Shown in pieces: positions 19,774-30,575 of a stretch of DNA of 64,000 nt (position 1 is the first letter of the stretch; each line of letters begins with the position of its first letter). Under the pieces are notes generated by a model that saw nothing but the letters and a program-made list of their open reading frames with translations, did no database searches and was not told the origin of the DNA. Origin of the DNA: an uncultured Colwellia sp. (GTDB lineage: Bacteria > Pseudomonadota > Gammaproteobacteria > Enterobacterales > Alteromonadaceae). Location of the stretch: positions 176,298-240,297 of the forward strand of contig CAJXQM010000002.1 in NCBI GenBank assembly GCA_913058145.1, given 5' to 3'. The translations under genes and the position numbers were made by a program.

Positions 19774-20961
19774 TTACGCTTTACACTTAAAAATAGGAGG
19801 GAGTATAGCAATCACAGCATTGGCGGCTTGTTGGCTAGCATTACATTTTAATTGCTGATGTATAGCGATAAAGCTATCGTTTAGTTGACTTTGATCTTGA
19901 TACAAACGCTCTTTTACTAACGGGACGATACTCTCTGCACACACTTCATTTTGCAATAGCTCCGGTACTAAGGTGTTATTAGCCAACAAATTGGGTAATG
20001 AAAACCATTGTAATTTTACTAGCCATTTAGCTAACCAATACGTTAATAAATTAAATTTGTAGCAGATAACCATCGGCCGTTTAATTAAAGCCGCTTCTAA
20101 TGTTACTGTACCCGATGCGGTTAATAAACAATCACTCGCTGCCATTACCGTTTGGGTTTTATCTATAATCACCTCAATAATTAAATCCGGTGCAAGCTCA
20201 GATTTTACACTATTAAACTGCTGAGCACGTTTGTCGCTGACCATAGGTGCAATTAAAATTAAATTTTCGTCATCCTGTTTTAATTGTTGAGCACTCGCAA
20301 AAAAAGGTGCTAACAAACGTGAAAGTTCACCACCGCGACTACCCGGCATTAAGGCTAGCACCTTGGCTTTATGGGGTAAACCAAGTTCATCCCTCGCTTT
20401 TTCTTTATCACTTTCCATTGGGATATCATCGGCTAACGGATGACCAACAAAAGTACAAGGCACTTGGTGTTTGTCATAAAAAGCTTTTTCAAAGGGTAAT
20501 AGTGAAAGTACCATATCAGTCGCTTTAGCGATCTTAAAAATACGTTTTTCTCGCCAAGCCCAAACAGAGGGGCTAACATAATGCACTGTCTTTATTTTTT
20601 GAGCTTTTAAACGTAATTCTAAGCCAATATTAAAATCAGGAGCATCAATACCAATAAAAACGTCAGGTTGGTTAATGGTAAAATAGTCTACCAATGACTT
20701 TCTAACATGGAGTAAACGGCGGATACGTCCTAACACTTCAACAATACCCATTACCGCTAATTCGTCCATAGCGAACAGGCTTTCAAAGCCCAATTTTTTC
20801 ATTTTATCGCCGCCAATCCCGATAAATTTAGCTTGTGGGTATTGCTTTTGCAGTGCAACCATTAAGCCTGCACCTAGGGTGTCACCGGAATGTTCACCTA
20901 CAACAATGGCGAACACAGGCTCAGAATATGAAATTTTGTTTTGTAAAGAAACTTTCACCAA
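19774..20961 (-). CDS. lpxB: Lipid-A-disaccharide synthase
   Basis: Glycosyltransferase (GT19) that joins UDP-2,3-diacylglucosamine and lipid X into the lipid A disaccharide. Signature segments include [15 protein letters not shown] (about 20-34), [56 protein letters not shown] and [21 protein letters not shown]. It is 395 aa, close to the 382 of E. coli. It follows lpxA by 63 bp. Confidence 0.95.
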   Translation of the reverse strand: MVKVSLQNKISYSEPVFAIVVGEHSGDTLGAGLMVALQKQYPQAKFIGIGGDKMKKLGFESLFAMDELAVMGIVEVLGRIRRLLHVRKSLVDYFTINQPDVFIGIDAPDFNIGLELRLKAQKIKTVHYVSPSVWAWREKRIFKIAKATDMVLSLLPFEKAFYDKHQVPCTFVGHPLADDIPMESDKEKARDELGLPHKAKVLALMPGSRGGELSRLLAPFFASAQQLKQDDENLILIAPMVSDKRAQQFNSVKSELAPDLIIEVIIDKTQTVMAASDCLLTASGTVTLEAALIKRPMVICYKFNLLTYWLAKWLVKLQWFSLPNLLANNTLVPELLQNEVCAESIVPLVKERLYQDQSQLNDSFIAIHQQLKCNASQQAANAVIAILPPIFKCKA

Positions 20962-20997
20962 GTTAAATCCTAGGCTTTAATTCTCAGATGTTAATTC

Positions 20998-21014
20998 CTA
21001 GGTTAACAACCTAG
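20998..21014. repeat. Intercistronic hairpin between lpxA and lpxB
   Basis: A 7-bp perfect stem, CTAGGTT (20998-21004) with AACCTAG (21008-21014), and a 3-base loop. A further CCTAGG occurs about 25 bases away. It may be an mRNA processing or stability element; there is no T-run. Confidence 0.4.
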
Positions 21015-21024
21015 AGTTTTAGTA

Positions 21025-21795
21025 TTAGCGAATAATACCACGCGTTGATTGCTTAATTGAATCAGTAAACAGTTCAAGCTCAGATGAAGGTGTGCTTTGT
21101 TCAGTTATGGCAGATAAAGCATCATTAATAGATTGTTTTTTTCGGTAAATTTCTTTATAAGCACGTTTAACCGACAAGATAGTATTACTAGCAAAACCTC
21201 TACGTTTCATACCCTCACTATTTAAACCAAAAGGTTTGGCAGGATGCCCTGATGCCATAACATAAGCAGGTACATCTTTTAATACCAAAGCATTTGCTGC
21301 AATAAAGCTGTGAGCACCAATATGACAAAATTGATGTACGCCAGACATACCGCCAATAATAACGTGATTACCGACATGAACATGGCCAGCAATAGAGGCA
21401 TTATTTGCCATAATACAATGGTCTCCCACCATGCAGTCATGGGCAACATGTGTGTAAGCCATAAATAAATTATTGCTACCAATTTGTGTTAGGCTATTGT
21501 CTTGTATGGTGCCACGATGAATAGTACAGCACTCTCGAAAAGTATTGTTGTCACCTATAATAAGCTCTGTTTTCTCACCTGCATATTTTAAATCTTGGCA
21601 ATCTTCCCCAATGCTAGCAAATTGAAAGATACGGTTGCCTTTACCCATTTTGGTTGGGCCATTGATTATCACATGTGAACTAATTTCACAATCATCGCCA
21701 ATCACAACAGAACTATCAATGTATGCCCATGGACCTATCGTAACATTTTTACCAATTATGGCCCCTGGTTCAATAATCGCTTGCGGGTGTATCAT
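21025..21795 (-). CDS. lpxA: UDP-N-acetylglucosamine acyltransferase
   Basis: First step of lipid A synthesis: transfer of a 3-hydroxyacyl chain from acyl-carrier protein to UDP-GlcNAc. The start is taken at the ATG at 21795 (MIHPQAIIEPGAIIG) with TAAGG 10 bases upstream; the 40 residues in front of it in the open frame are non-family. This gives 256 aa. It has a left-handed beta-helix of hexapeptide repeats. H119 in YTHVAHDC corresponds to catalytic H125 of E. coli, and H116 to H122. Confidence 0.95.
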   Translation of the reverse strand: MIHPQAIIEPGAIIGKNVTIGPWAYIDSSVVIGDDCEISSHVIINGPTKMGKGNRIFQFASIGEDCQDLKYAGEKTELIIGDNNTFRECCTIHRGTIQDNSLTQIGSNNLFMAYTHVAHDCMVGDHCIMANNASIAGHVHVGNHVIIGGMSGVHQFCHIGAHSFIAANALVLKDVPAYVMASGHPAKPFGLNSEGMKRRGFASNTILSVKRAYKEIYRKKQSINDALSAITEQSTPSSELELFTDSIKQSTRGIIR

Positions 21796-21906
21796 AACAA
21801 ATACCTTAGATAAATATTTTATATATGTACCCCTTTCACTTAAAGATGATCGTTTCAGCAAGGCTGAGCGATTCATAATAAAGTAGAACGGGTATAAAGT
21901 TGTCAC

Positions 21907-21932
21907 AACATACAACCATTTAGTTGTATGTT
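21907..21932. repeat. 10-bp inverted repeat between fabZ and lpxA
   Basis: Arms AACATACAAC (21907-21916) and GTTGTATGTT (21923-21932) with a 6-base loop. In the direction of fabZ-lpxA transcription it lacks a following T-run, so it is more likely an RNA stability or processing structure than a terminator. Confidence 0.5.
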
Positions 21933-22016
21933 TTAATCTATAGGCCTTAGCACAAAATTGACGTTAGTCATGAGTACTTTTAACACCTAAATAAAAATGT
22001 AATGACGAGGTTAATA

Positions 22017-22499
22017 TTATAAAGCGCGACGGGCACACATTAAATCAGCAGAGCACACTACTTTACCATCCACTATTGCTTCACCATAAAACTTCCACAT
22101 ACCACGTCGTTCTTTTATAAATTTAACATGTAAATGCATAGTATCACCGGGTAAAACTGGCTTTTTAAAGCGTGCTTTATCAATAGAGGCGAACAAATAC
22201 ATTTCATTTTCTTCACGTGATTCTGTACTTTTAAAACCAAGAATTCCCGTTGCTTGTGCTAACGCTTCTAATATAAGCACACCCGGAAAAATAGCTGCAT
22301 CAGGAAAGTGTCCAGTGAAGATAGGTTCATTAATTGTAACATTTTTTATCGCATGTAAATATTTTCTCGGCTCATGATCGACCACTTTATCAACCAATAA
22401 CATTGGGTATCTATGAGGTATAAGCGTCTTAATTTCATTAAGCGCTATTGGCTTTACTTGTCTTTCTAGAGAGGTGTTTTCTATCTCATTATTTTCCAA
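22017..22499 (-). CDS. fabZ: 3-hydroxyacyl-[acyl-carrier-protein] dehydratase FabZ
   Basis: Dehydrates 3-hydroxyacyl-ACP in fatty acid elongation, competing with LpxA for 3-hydroxymyristoyl-ACP. It has the hot-dog fold; the catalytic pair is H64 ([11 protein letters not shown]) and E78 (LILEALAQ). It is 160 aa, with an N-terminal extension of about 10 residues over typical FabZ. It lies between lpxD and lpxA, the conserved order. Confidence 0.96.
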   Translation of the reverse strand: MENNEIENTSLERQVKPIALNEIKTLIPHRYPMLLVDKVVDHEPRKYLHAIKNVTINEPIFTGHFPDAAIFPGVLILEALAQATGILGFKSTESREENEMYLFASIDKARFKKPVLPGDTMHLHVKFIKERRGMWKFYGEAIVDGKVVCSADLMCARRAL

Positions 22500-22620
22500 A
22501 AGAGTATTCCTTTCTTTGGTATGAACTAATAGGTTTGCTAACGAATTTAGAACCGTTAGTGGCTTTACAAGGCTTTATTGTTATTATTTATTTGCAACTA
22601 GTTATTTATAACTAATGATT

Positions 22621-23670
22621 TTATGACTGACTTTTAATAAGCGTTTCTAACTCTTTTACCCGCTTTGTCAAACTATCTAATCGTTTAATTCTCGCGTTAG
22701 TTTTATGCCATTCTTTATTTAGTGCGGCAGGCATGCCTGAGGAGTATACACCAGAGTTAGTTATATCTTTAGTCACCATCGCCATACCGGTAAAAACACA
22801 ATTATCAGTAATATTAATATGGCCATTGATACCGACAAGACCTGCAATAGTACAATTTTTTCCTATGATGGTACTACCCGCAATAACACTACAAGCAGCC
22901 ATTGCGGTATTTTCACCGATAATGACATTATGAGCAATTTGAATTTGATTATCGAGAATCACACCATCTTTAATAATGGTATTTTCAAGTGCACCTCTAT
23001 CGATGGTTGTGCTAGCACCAATTTCAACATGATCGCCAATAACAACGCTACCCAGCTGAGGAATTTTATGCCATTTATATTGTTCATTTACCGGGGCATA
23101 GCCAAAACCATCAGAGCCAATAACGGTATTAGCTTGAATCAAACACGCTTGACCGATAACAACATTATGATAAATACTAATATTTGACCAAAGGGTTGTG
23201 CCCTTGCCGATACTAACGTTTTCACCAATAAAGCAACCTGCACCAATACTGACGTTATCGTCAAGATAGACGCCAGACTCAATGACAGTATTAGCACCTA
23301 TAGAAACATTGTCACCCAATGAAACATCATTGGCTATTACCGCACTCTGGTGAATACCGTTAGCTACTGCAGGTGTCGTATCAAGCAAATTGGCTAATAA
23401 TGCATAGCCCATATATGGATTATCCATCACTAAAGCATTAACAGGACACTGAGGTAGCGCTTCAGGAGAGACAATGACTGCACTGGCCTGGGTTGCACAA
23501 AGTTGTGATACATATTTACTATTGGCAAGAAAGGCAACTTGCCCTGACTTTGCATTAGCTAGCGTAGCCAAGCTACTTATGCTGCTACTTGTCACCAAGC
23601 ACTCTGATGTTTTTGCCATAACCAGCTTAGCATTAATATGTACTGCAATTTCTGCCAGAGTATAACTCAT
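22621..23670 (-). CDS. lpxD: UDP-3-O-acylglucosamine N-acyltransferase
   Basis: Third step of lipid A synthesis, N-acylation of UDP-3-O-acylglucosamine. The start is the ATG at 23670 (MSYTLAEIAVHINAKL), preceded by AGAAAGA; the longer frame uses a TTG and adds ten unrelated residues. The result is 349 aa. The N-terminal uridine-binding domain (1-100) is followed by hexapeptide repeats (about 105-300), including the expected histidine in QIAHNVIIGENTA, and a C-terminal helix. Confidence 0.95.
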   Translation of the reverse strand: MSYTLAEIAVHINAKLVMAKTSECLVTSSSISSLATLANAKSGQVAFLANSKYVSQLCATQASAVIVSPEALPQCPVNALVMDNPYMGYALLANLLDTTPAVANGIHQSAVIANDVSLGDNVSIGANTVIESGVYLDDNVSIGAGCFIGENVSIGKGTTLWSNISIYHNVVIGQACLIQANTVIGSDGFGYAPVNEQYKWHKIPQLGSVVIGDHVEIGASTTIDRGALENTIIKDGVILDNQIQIAHNVIIGENTAMAACSVIAGSTIIGKNCTIAGLVGINGHINITDNCVFTGMAMVTKDITNSGVYSSGMPAALNKEWHKTNARIKRLDSLTKRVKELETLIKSQS

Positions 23671-23703
23671 AGTATATCTTTCTACTTTCTTAGGAATCAA
23701 AAA

Positions 23704-24222
23704 CTATTTAAGCTTACTTACTTGCTCAACAACCGTGCTTGTAATGTTAATTACTGGTTTTGAAAAAACAACAGCCTGTTTTGAAAGTACTAGATCATAA
23801 TTTTCTTTAGCCGCAATATTATCAACAGCTTGAGTTACTAGAGCATAAAGCTTATTTGTTTCTACATTTTTACGTTGAGCTACTTTTTGTTGAAATTCTT
23901 TAACTTTAGCTTGATATTGCTGATATAAATTAGCCATTTTAGTTTGTAAATCTTTCGTTTCTTTTTCACTCATCAGTGAGCCATTACGCTTTAAATTTTC
24001 ATCTTCAAAAGTCAGATCTTTTTGTAATTGTTCTATTACTGCTTTTTCATCTTTAAATTCGGCTTCTAATGTTTGCATCAATACTGCTGATTGAGGAATT
24101 TGATTAATGGCCTCTTGTACATTCACAACGGCAATTTTTTGTTCGAAAGCCATTGCGCTACTTGCTAATAATAATGTTGATGCTGTAGCTGTAACAGCCA
24201 TAGATTTAATAAATTTGTTCAA
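23704..24222 (-). CDS. skp: Periplasmic chaperone Skp/OmpH
   Basis: Holds unfolded outer-membrane proteins on the way to the Bam complex. A signal peptide runs to SSAMA, with cleavage expected after A25. The rest is mostly charged helix (about 55-130, ELEAEFKDEKAV...QAKVKEFQQKVAQRKN) that forms the tentacles of the trimer. It is 172 aa. It lies between bamA and lpxD, the standard position. Confidence 0.93.
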   Translation of the reverse strand: MNKFIKSMAVTATASTLLLASSAMAFEQKIAVVNVQEAINQIPQSAVLMQTLEAEFKDEKAVIEQLQKDLTFEDENLKRNGSLMSEKETKDLQTKMANLYQQYQAKVKEFQQKVAQRKNVETNKLYALVTQAVDNIAAKENYDLVLSKQAVVFSKPVINITSTVVEQVSKLK

Positions 24223-24306
24223 TGTATTTTCCTCTTTTTTATTTTATGTGTTAATTTTTTGCTTAACCAAACTTAACAGTTAAACACGTTTGTTGGATAG
24301 TTAAAT

Positions 24307-26781
24307 TTAAAAAGTTTGCCCAATATTAAAGCTAAAGAAGGCAGTATCATCACCCACTTCTTGTTTTATTGTTTTCGCAAAACTAAAAACCATTGGTCCC
24401 ATTGGAGAAAGCCATTGGATAGATAAACCTCCCGAAGATCGAAAACGTCCAACATCGGAATAATCTGCAACCTTTTCTCGTTCAACAGGCGCTAAATCAT
24501 TATAATCAGCCATATCAAACTCAGTATCCCAAATACTGCCCACATCAACAAAAAAACTGGTGCGCACACTATTGGAATAGCTTTCGTCTAAAAATGGTGT
24601 TGGTACGATTAATTCAATACCGCCTATAACAGTAGCATTACCACCAACAGATCGAGATGATACTTGAATGTAATCATTATCAGGACCTAAACAACAAGCA
24701 GTGCCTCCTGTTGGGTTTGGTGTGCCACTTACCGTTGTAGGGTAACGATAAACGGCTCGAGGACCTACCGTGTTGTTTTCAAAACCACGCAAGGTGTCAG
24801 AGCCACCCGCTCTAAAATTTTCCCAAAATGGTAGTATATGATCATTACCATTTACTTGGCCATAACCATTACCATAACCTAACTGCATTCGAGCAAGTAT
24901 TGTCCAGCGTTGATTACGAGATAATGGATAATAGAACTTAGTATCAAGGTTTACTTTAAAATACTGAACATCAGAGGTGTTAGGTGTAGTCACCTTAACA
25001 GATAAACTTTGCTGAGAACCTGCTGAAGGAAATGTACCCCGATTTAAAGTTGAGCGCGAAATACTCGCACTCACATCAAAGTTTTTAAACGCCAATGCTG
25101 CACCGGGATCATTAGGATCAGTATGTAAATCATAAAATGTTTGAATTTGTTCATACGTTTCTAATGAAGTTATTTCGTTATTTTTAAAACCTACACCAAA
25201 ATTAACTCGTATGTATTCATTAATAGGGAAACCCCAGTTAAGCCCAACCCCATAGGTTTTATTATTATAATCAACCAAGTTGGCGCTACCGGCGTCAAAC
25301 GCTTGATAAAACATTTGTCCGCCAAGTGATACAGCATCAACAGTAAAATAAGGATCAGTATAAGAAATGCTAGCACTTTTTGAATAAGCATTGTTACTAA
25401 TATTTAGACCTAAACGATTACCCGTTCCTAAAAAGTTATTTTGTTGAATACCTGCATTAACACTTAACCCGGTAGAGTCACCGAAGCCAATACCCGCAGT
25501 AAATGAGCCTGATGCTTGTTCTATAACGTTAAAGTCGACGTTGACTAAATCATCTTCACCTGAAATTTGATTCGTTTCAAAATCAACCGTTTCCATATAG
25601 GGCAAACGAGATAAACGAGCTTTAGAATGTTCGACTAAACTATTTGATAACCAAGCGCCTTCCATTTGACGTATTTCACGGCGTAATACTCTATCCGCTG
25701 TTACATGGTTACCACTAAAGTTAACTTTATTCACGTAAATACGTTTGCCAGGGTCAATAGATATAGATAATTTAACCGTTTTATCTTCGTCATTAATATC
25801 TGGAATAGTGATTACTTTTGGATAAGCATAACCAAAACGGCCTAAAAACTTACTTATTACTTCTTCGGTATATGTAACTTCTGCACCGTTATAAAGGTTA
25901 TCAACTTGTAATGGATTGATACCACGAATTGTTTTTTCAAAACCAGCCATGTCACCGATAAAATCAACGCCGCTAATCGTATAGGTTTCGCCTTCTGTTA
26001 TATTTAAAGCAATATAGACTGATTGCTTATCTGGTGTCATAGAGACTTGGGTGGAATCCGCTTTAAAACGGAGGTAACCACGATCTAAATAATAACTGGT
26101 AATAGTTTCCATATCACCTTGTAACGTTTGTTTTTGATACCTATCTTGCGCCATAAAATCCCACCATGGCGAATCAAAGGTTAACTCTGTTTTCTCAAGT
26201 AATTGGGCATCGGTGAAAACCTCATTACCAATGATGTTTATTTGTTTAATCGCCGCCGCATCACCTTCAGTAAAAGTAAACTCAAGGTTAACTCGGTTTC
26301 TAGGTAGATGAGTTACGGTTGTAGATACATCGGCATTATATTTACCTACGCTATGATAAAAATCTTCCAATCCCATCTCAATGCCTGAAATAACAGTACG
26401 GTCAAGTGTTTCACCAACACGAATATTACTACCATCTAGACTGTCAGTTAACTGTTCATCTTTTAAATCACTATTACCTTCAAAAGTAATTCCACTGATT
26501 GTCTCGCGTTCTCGAACACGATAAATAATACGGTTGCCGTCGCGATACGCGCGAATATCATTAAAGTGTCCTGATTTATATAACGCTTTTATTGATTGTG
26601 AAATTCTAAATTTATTTAAAGTATCACCAATATTAAACGGAATATGCGTTAAGGCAGCACCTAAAGCAACACGCTGTAAACCCTTTACTTCAATATCTTC
26701 AATTTTAAATTCTTGTGCAGCTTGTGCTGTTGTACCTAAAGCGCCTAAACAAACGGCAAAGGCTAATTTTTTAATTATCAT
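24307..26781 (-). CDS. bamA: Outer-membrane protein assembly factor BamA
   Basis: Core of the Bam machine that folds beta-barrels into the outer membrane. The signal peptide ends at AQA (about residue 21). Five POTRA domains follow (about 24-420), then a 16-strand Omp85 barrel (about 425-824) ending in a terminal F (FSFNIGQTF). The conserved barrel motif LRGFENNTVGPR is present. A surface loop contains an adjacent Cys-Cys pair (GGTACCLGPDND), where a disulfide is common in BamA. It is 824 aa (810 in E. coli). Confidence 0.96.
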   Translation of the reverse strand: MIIKKLAFAVCLGALGTTAQAAQEFKIEDIEVKGLQRVALGAALTHIPFNIGDTLNKFRISQSIKALYKSGHFNDIRAYRDGNRIIYRVRERETISGITFEGNSDLKDEQLTDSLDGSNIRVGETLDRTVISGIEMGLEDFYHSVGKYNADVSTTVTHLPRNRVNLEFTFTEGDAAAIKQINIIGNEVFTDAQLLEKTELTFDSPWWDFMAQDRYQKQTLQGDMETITSYYLDRGYLRFKADSTQVSMTPDKQSVYIALNITEGETYTISGVDFIGDMAGFEKTIRGINPLQVDNLYNGAEVTYTEEVISKFLGRFGYAYPKVITIPDINDEDKTVKLSISIDPGKRIYVNKVNFSGNHVTADRVLRREIRQMEGAWLSNSLVEHSKARLSRLPYMETVDFETNQISGEDDLVNVDFNVIEQASGSFTAGIGFGDSTGLSVNAGIQQNNFLGTGNRLGLNISNNAYSKSASISYTDPYFTVDAVSLGGQMFYQAFDAGSANLVDYNNKTYGVGLNWGFPINEYIRVNFGVGFKNNEITSLETYEQIQTFYDLHTDPNDPGAALAFKNFDVSASISRSTLNRGTFPSAGSQQSLSVKVTTPNTSDVQYFKVNLDTKFYYPLSRNQRWTILARMQLGYGNGYGQVNGNDHILPFWENFRAGGSDTLRGFENNTVGPRAVYRYPTTVSGTPNPTGGTACCLGPDNDYIQVSSRSVGGNATVIGGIELIVPTPFLDESYSNSVRTSFFVDVGSIWDTEFDMADYNDLAPVEREKVADYSDVGRFRSSGGLSIQWLSPMGPMVFSFAKTIKQEVGDDTAFFSFNIGQTF

Positions 26782-26886
26782 ATATTTTAACTTTTTTACT
26801 TCTTCTTATCACTGCGTAAATTAAACGCTGTAAGCTACAAGGTGTAAGTATTACACCTTAAAATATAAAAGATACATACCCTATAT

Positions 26887-28248
26887 CTAACCCAAAACCC
26901 GACTAAAATCATTAAATAAAGCGATGCTCATTAGAGCCAATAATGCTAAGGCTCCAAACTTGAATCCCGCCTCTTGAACATTTTCCGGAACCGGCTTTCC
27001 TGTTAAAAGCTCTATAAGATAATAGAGTAAGTGTCCGCCATCAAGTACTGGCAACGGTAAAAGGTTAATTATTCCTAAATTAATACTAATTAGCGCTAAA
27101 AAGCCTAAAAAATAAACAAAACCATACCCTGCACTATCACCTGCTCCTTGAGCAATAGCTATTGGACCACTTAAGTTTTTAACAGAAACATCACCTGTTA
27201 TTAACTTTCCTATCATATCAAAACTTAAAGTAATCAAACTCCAAGTACGATCTATACTTTCAGTTAGCGCAGAAAAAACACCATAACTGATGTTTATTTT
27301 ATATTCGGCCGGCCAGTCATCGGCTTTAGGTGAAACCCCCAAATAACCAATTAACTCGCCATTACTGTCAATACCTTTAGGCATTACCTTTAAGACATGA
27401 TTACTACCTTCACGCTCCACTGTAATGTTAACAGCTTCATCCGGGTAGTCTTTAATTTTCTTAGAAAAATCTGTCCAACCCTCCGACAAATATTCATCAT
27501 TAAGCGCAATAAGCTTATCACCTACTTTTAGTCCCCCTTTTTCTGCGGGACTATCCTTACCAATACGAGCAAGTTCATTATACACTTGTGGACGATAAGG
27601 TATTACTCCTAGGCTTGTCAAGGCAGAAACTTTTTCAGGTGAGAACTGCCAATTTTCAGTACTTAATTGATGAGAACTAACATACTGACTATCCGCATTC
27701 TTCGTTTTGATCACAATAGATTCTGCGCCGATCTCGCCAATTAACGCTAAATTGACGTCTTGCCAGTCACGCGTTTTTTTTCCTGCAACTTCAACTATTT
27801 CTACTTTATTAGGTAATTGTGCCTGTGCAGCAATGGATTCAGGAATAATATCCCCAACAATAGGCTTAATACTAGGTACACCAATTAAAAACATTAAATA
27901 AAAGGCAAGAATAGCAAAGGCAAAATTGGCAAAAGGTCCAGCAGCAATAATAGCGATACGTTGATACACCGACTTACGATTGAACGTTTTATCTTTATCA
28001 TGCTCTGATACTTCGTCAACACGCTCATCAAGCATTTTGACATAACCACCAAGTGGTATCATAGCAACGACATATTCAGTGCCATCTTGTCCTGTTTTTC
28101 GCCACAACGCTTTACCAAATCCTACTGAAAAGCGCTCTACTTTCACACCATTTTTTCGTGCTACCCAAAAGTGACCATATTCATGTACAGTAACTAAAAT
28201 ACCAAGTGCAATGACAAAAGAGGCTAAATTCCAAATAAAATCAAACAT
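26887..28248 (-). CDS. rseP: Site-2 zinc metalloprotease RseP
   Basis: Intramembrane protease that cuts anti-sigma factor RseA after DegS, releasing sigma-E in envelope stress; it also clears signal peptides. The zinc motif HEYGH is at 22-26, and the second zinc ligand is D403 in LPVLDGGH. Two tandem PDZ domains lie between (about 115-310, including the SPAEKGGLKVGDKLIALND binding groove). Membrane segments are at the N-terminus, about 98-115, about 370-395 and the C-terminus. It is 453 aa. Its start is only 2 bp from the dxr stop. Confidence 0.95.
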   Translation of the reverse strand: MFDFIWNLASFVIALGILVTVHEYGHFWVARKNGVKVERFSVGFGKALWRKTGQDGTEYVVAMIPLGGYVKMLDERVDEVSEHDKDKTFNRKSVYQRIAIIAAGPFANFAFAILAFYLMFLIGVPSIKPIVGDIIPESIAAQAQLPNKVEIVEVAGKKTRDWQDVNLALIGEIGAESIVIKTKNADSQYVSSHQLSTENWQFSPEKVSALTSLGVIPYRPQVYNELARIGKDSPAEKGGLKVGDKLIALNDEYLSEGWTDFSKKIKDYPDEAVNITVEREGSNHVLKVMPKGIDSNGELIGYLGVSPKADDWPAEYKINISYGVFSALTESIDRTWSLITLSFDMIGKLITGDVSVKNLSGPIAIAQGAGDSAGYGFVYFLGFLALISINLGIINLLPLPVLDGGHLLYYLIELLTGKPVPENVQEAGFKFGALALLALMSIALFNDFSRVLG

Positions 28249-28250
28249 GT

Positions 28251-29492
28251 CTACTTCTGTTCCTTAAGCTTGCTCTGTGAAAAATTCTCTACAATTGATA
28301 GAGCAAATTCTCTAGCGCGTGTATCTAAGGAAATGACCTCATTAATATTACCTACCTGTTCTGAGACAAATTTCCTCACAGAAGTTTCATTTATTTTATA
28401 AATATCGGTAAATTTAATCTGTTCGTCTAAAAAAGCAGCAACAGCCACTTCATTTGCTGCATTAAGAGCAGTACAAGCACCTTGACCACTTTTACACGCT
28501 TCTATCGCTAACTTTAAATTAGGGTACTTTTCATAATCTACTGCTTGAAATTCAAATGAGGGGGTATTGAAAAAGTCTAACGGGGAAACCCCTGATTCAA
28601 TTCGATCTGGATACGCTAAAGCATGAGCGATAGGTGTACGCATGTCAGGGTTACCCATTTGAGCAATCACCGAGCCATCTTTATATTGCACCATAGAATG
28701 GATAGTACTTTGCGGATGTAACACCACTTGAATATCAGCCGCTTCAACATTAAATAACCACTTCGCTTCAATAAATTCTAAACCTTTATTCATCATGGTT
28801 GCTGAATCAACTGATATTTTCCGCCCCATTTCCCAGTTTGGGTGGGCACAAGCTTCATTGGGTGTGACATGCTCAAGTTCAGATACTAATCTTGTTCTAA
28901 AAGGACCACCAGACCCTGTTAGTAAGATTTTACTGATGCCATTTTGTGCTAACTGACAATGGCCTACCCTCACTTGCTCTTGCCAGGGTAGACTTTGAAA
29001 TATAGCATTATGCTCACTATCAATTGGTAAAAGCTCTGCACCCGATTGTTTAACCGCTTCAATAAAAATAGCACCAGAGGTAACTAACGCCTCTTTATTG
29101 GCTAATAACACCCGTTTACCGGCTTGTACAGCAGCTAGTGTTGGCATCAAGCCAGCAGCGCCAACAATGGCAGCCATTACCGTATCAGTCTGATTTGATC
29201 TTGCAAGTTCAACGAGTGCATCAACGCCTGATTTAACCTCGATAAACTCAAGGTTTTCACCAGCTAAACGTGAAGCTAATTGCTCTGCATGGGAAACTGA
29301 TACCATCACCACGGTCTTAGGTTGAAACTCAAGACACTGTGCAAATATTTTATCAACACTCGCATTTGCAGATAAACTAACCACGTTGAATTTATCACGA
29401 TGTAAACGGATAACATCGAGTGTATTAACACCAATAGAGCCTGTAGAGCCTAGCACGCATATTTGACGTTTATTTGATTTATTTTTCAACAT
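28251..29492 (-). CDS. dxr: 1-deoxy-D-xylulose 5-phosphate reductoisomerase
   Basis: Second enzyme of the MEP isoprenoid pathway, converting DXP to MEP with NADPH. The nucleotide-binding turn GSTGSIG is at 15-21. The metal- and substrate-binding segments PIDSEHNAIFQSL, LTGSGGPFR and MNKGLEFIEAKWLF are intact. It is 413 aa. Unlike in E. coli, where dxr precedes uppS, here it lies between cdsA and rseP, the order seen in Pseudomonas and Vibrio. Confidence 0.95.
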   Translation of the reverse strand: MLKNKSNKRQICVLGSTGSIGVNTLDVIRLHRDKFNVVSLSANASVDKIFAQCLEFQPKTVVMVSVSHAEQLASRLAGENLEFIEVKSGVDALVELARSNQTDTVMAAIVGAAGLMPTLAAVQAGKRVLLANKEALVTSGAIFIEAVKQSGAELLPIDSEHNAIFQSLPWQEQVRVGHCQLAQNGISKILLTGSGGPFRTRLVSELEHVTPNEACAHPNWEMGRKISVDSATMMNKGLEFIEAKWLFNVEAADIQVVLHPQSTIHSMVQYKDGSVIAQMGNPDMRTPIAHALAYPDRIESGVSPLDFFNTPSFEFQAVDYEKYPNLKLAIEACKSGQGACTALNAANEVAVAAFLDEQIKFTDIYKINETSVRKFVSEQVGNINEVISLDTRAREFALSIVENFSQSKLKEQK

Positions 29493-29539
29493 ATATACTT
29501 TTTAACATATTATTTTTTTAACTAAACTTTCAGACACAG

Positions 29540-30406
29540 CTACCAACCAAATAACACATAACAAAGAGCAAAAACTGGTGCTGTCGCCGTAAGGCTGTCA
29601 ATTCTATCTAAAACACCACCATGTCCAGGTAAAATAGAACCGCTATCTTTAACACCTGCTTGGCGTTTAAACATACTTTCATTAAGATCGCCTAACACAG
29701 ACACTGTCGTAATTAACACAGTCACCAATAAAACTGTGACAAATTGCTCGCTAGACCAGTTAAGATTGTAAGCAGTAATGGCAACCAATAGACAAGCAGA
29801 CACAACGCCCCCTAAAAAGCCTTCAAAGGTTTTACCTGGACTAACATTGGGCATCAATTTATTTTTACCTATGGCTTTACCGACAAAATAAGCGCCTACA
29901 TCCGCACTCCAAACCATTAAAAATAAAAACATTAATAATTGAGCACCATGATAAGCATCCGCTTGATAATCATTAGTACGGATGACCATAAAAGCGACCC
30001 AAGTAGGTACGAGTGTCAACCAGCCAAACATGCCACGAACAGAGCGATGCTTAGACCAGAAGGTACTTGAATTAGGATAGGAAAACATCAAAAAAGCAGA
30101 AAAAACCCACCAAGCAACAGCTATCCATAATAGAGCCACGGCATAACTATGTAATTCTTTGCTATTAAGCCATAAATCACTAGGAGATAATAAAACCCAT
30201 ATAGCACCAATCAGAACAAGAGTAGTGGCAACAAAACTTATGCGTTTAGTTTTACGTTTAAAGCCCATTAACGGACCCCACTCCCAAGCACCAATACCGA
30301 TAACAATCATTAATAATGCTGCGAAATAGAATAATGGTAAATAAAATATAGCTAAGATTGCCGCAGGCGCTAAAATTAATGCGGTAATAATTCGTTGTTT
30401 AAGCAA
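29540..30406 (-). CDS. cdsA: Phosphatidate cytidylyltransferase CdsA
   Basis: Makes CDP-diacylglycerol from CTP and phosphatidic acid, the branch point of phospholipid synthesis. It is a polytopic membrane protein of 288 aa with about eight hydrophobic segments. The family signature SMFKRQAGVKDSGSILPGHG followed by GVLDRIDS lies near the C-terminus. It is between uppS and dxr on the same strand. Confidence 0.94.
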   Translation of the reverse strand: MLKQRIITALILAPAAILAIFYLPLFYFAALLMIVIGIGAWEWGPLMGFKRKTKRISFVATTLVLIGAIWVLLSPSDLWLNSKELHSYAVALLWIAVAWWVFSAFLMFSYPNSSTFWSKHRSVRGMFGWLTLVPTWVAFMVIRTNDYQADAYHGAQLLMFLFLMVWSADVGAYFVGKAIGKNKLMPNVSPGKTFEGFLGGVVSACLLVAITAYNLNWSSEQFVTVLLVTVLITTVSVLGDLNESMFKRQAGVKDSGSILPGHGGVLDRIDSLTATAPVFALCYVLFGW

Positions 30407-30575
30407 TTTATATCCTTTTTATCGTAGTGATAGGTTTCAATCTCCGAAGAGAATAAACTCTAATAAAACATACCTTTACTACTTTTTTATTATTAATATA
30501 TATTTCTACCTGTTTATGGATATTCATAGAATAATATCCATAAACAGTGTGCAATTTGTTAGTTATTCATCTCAA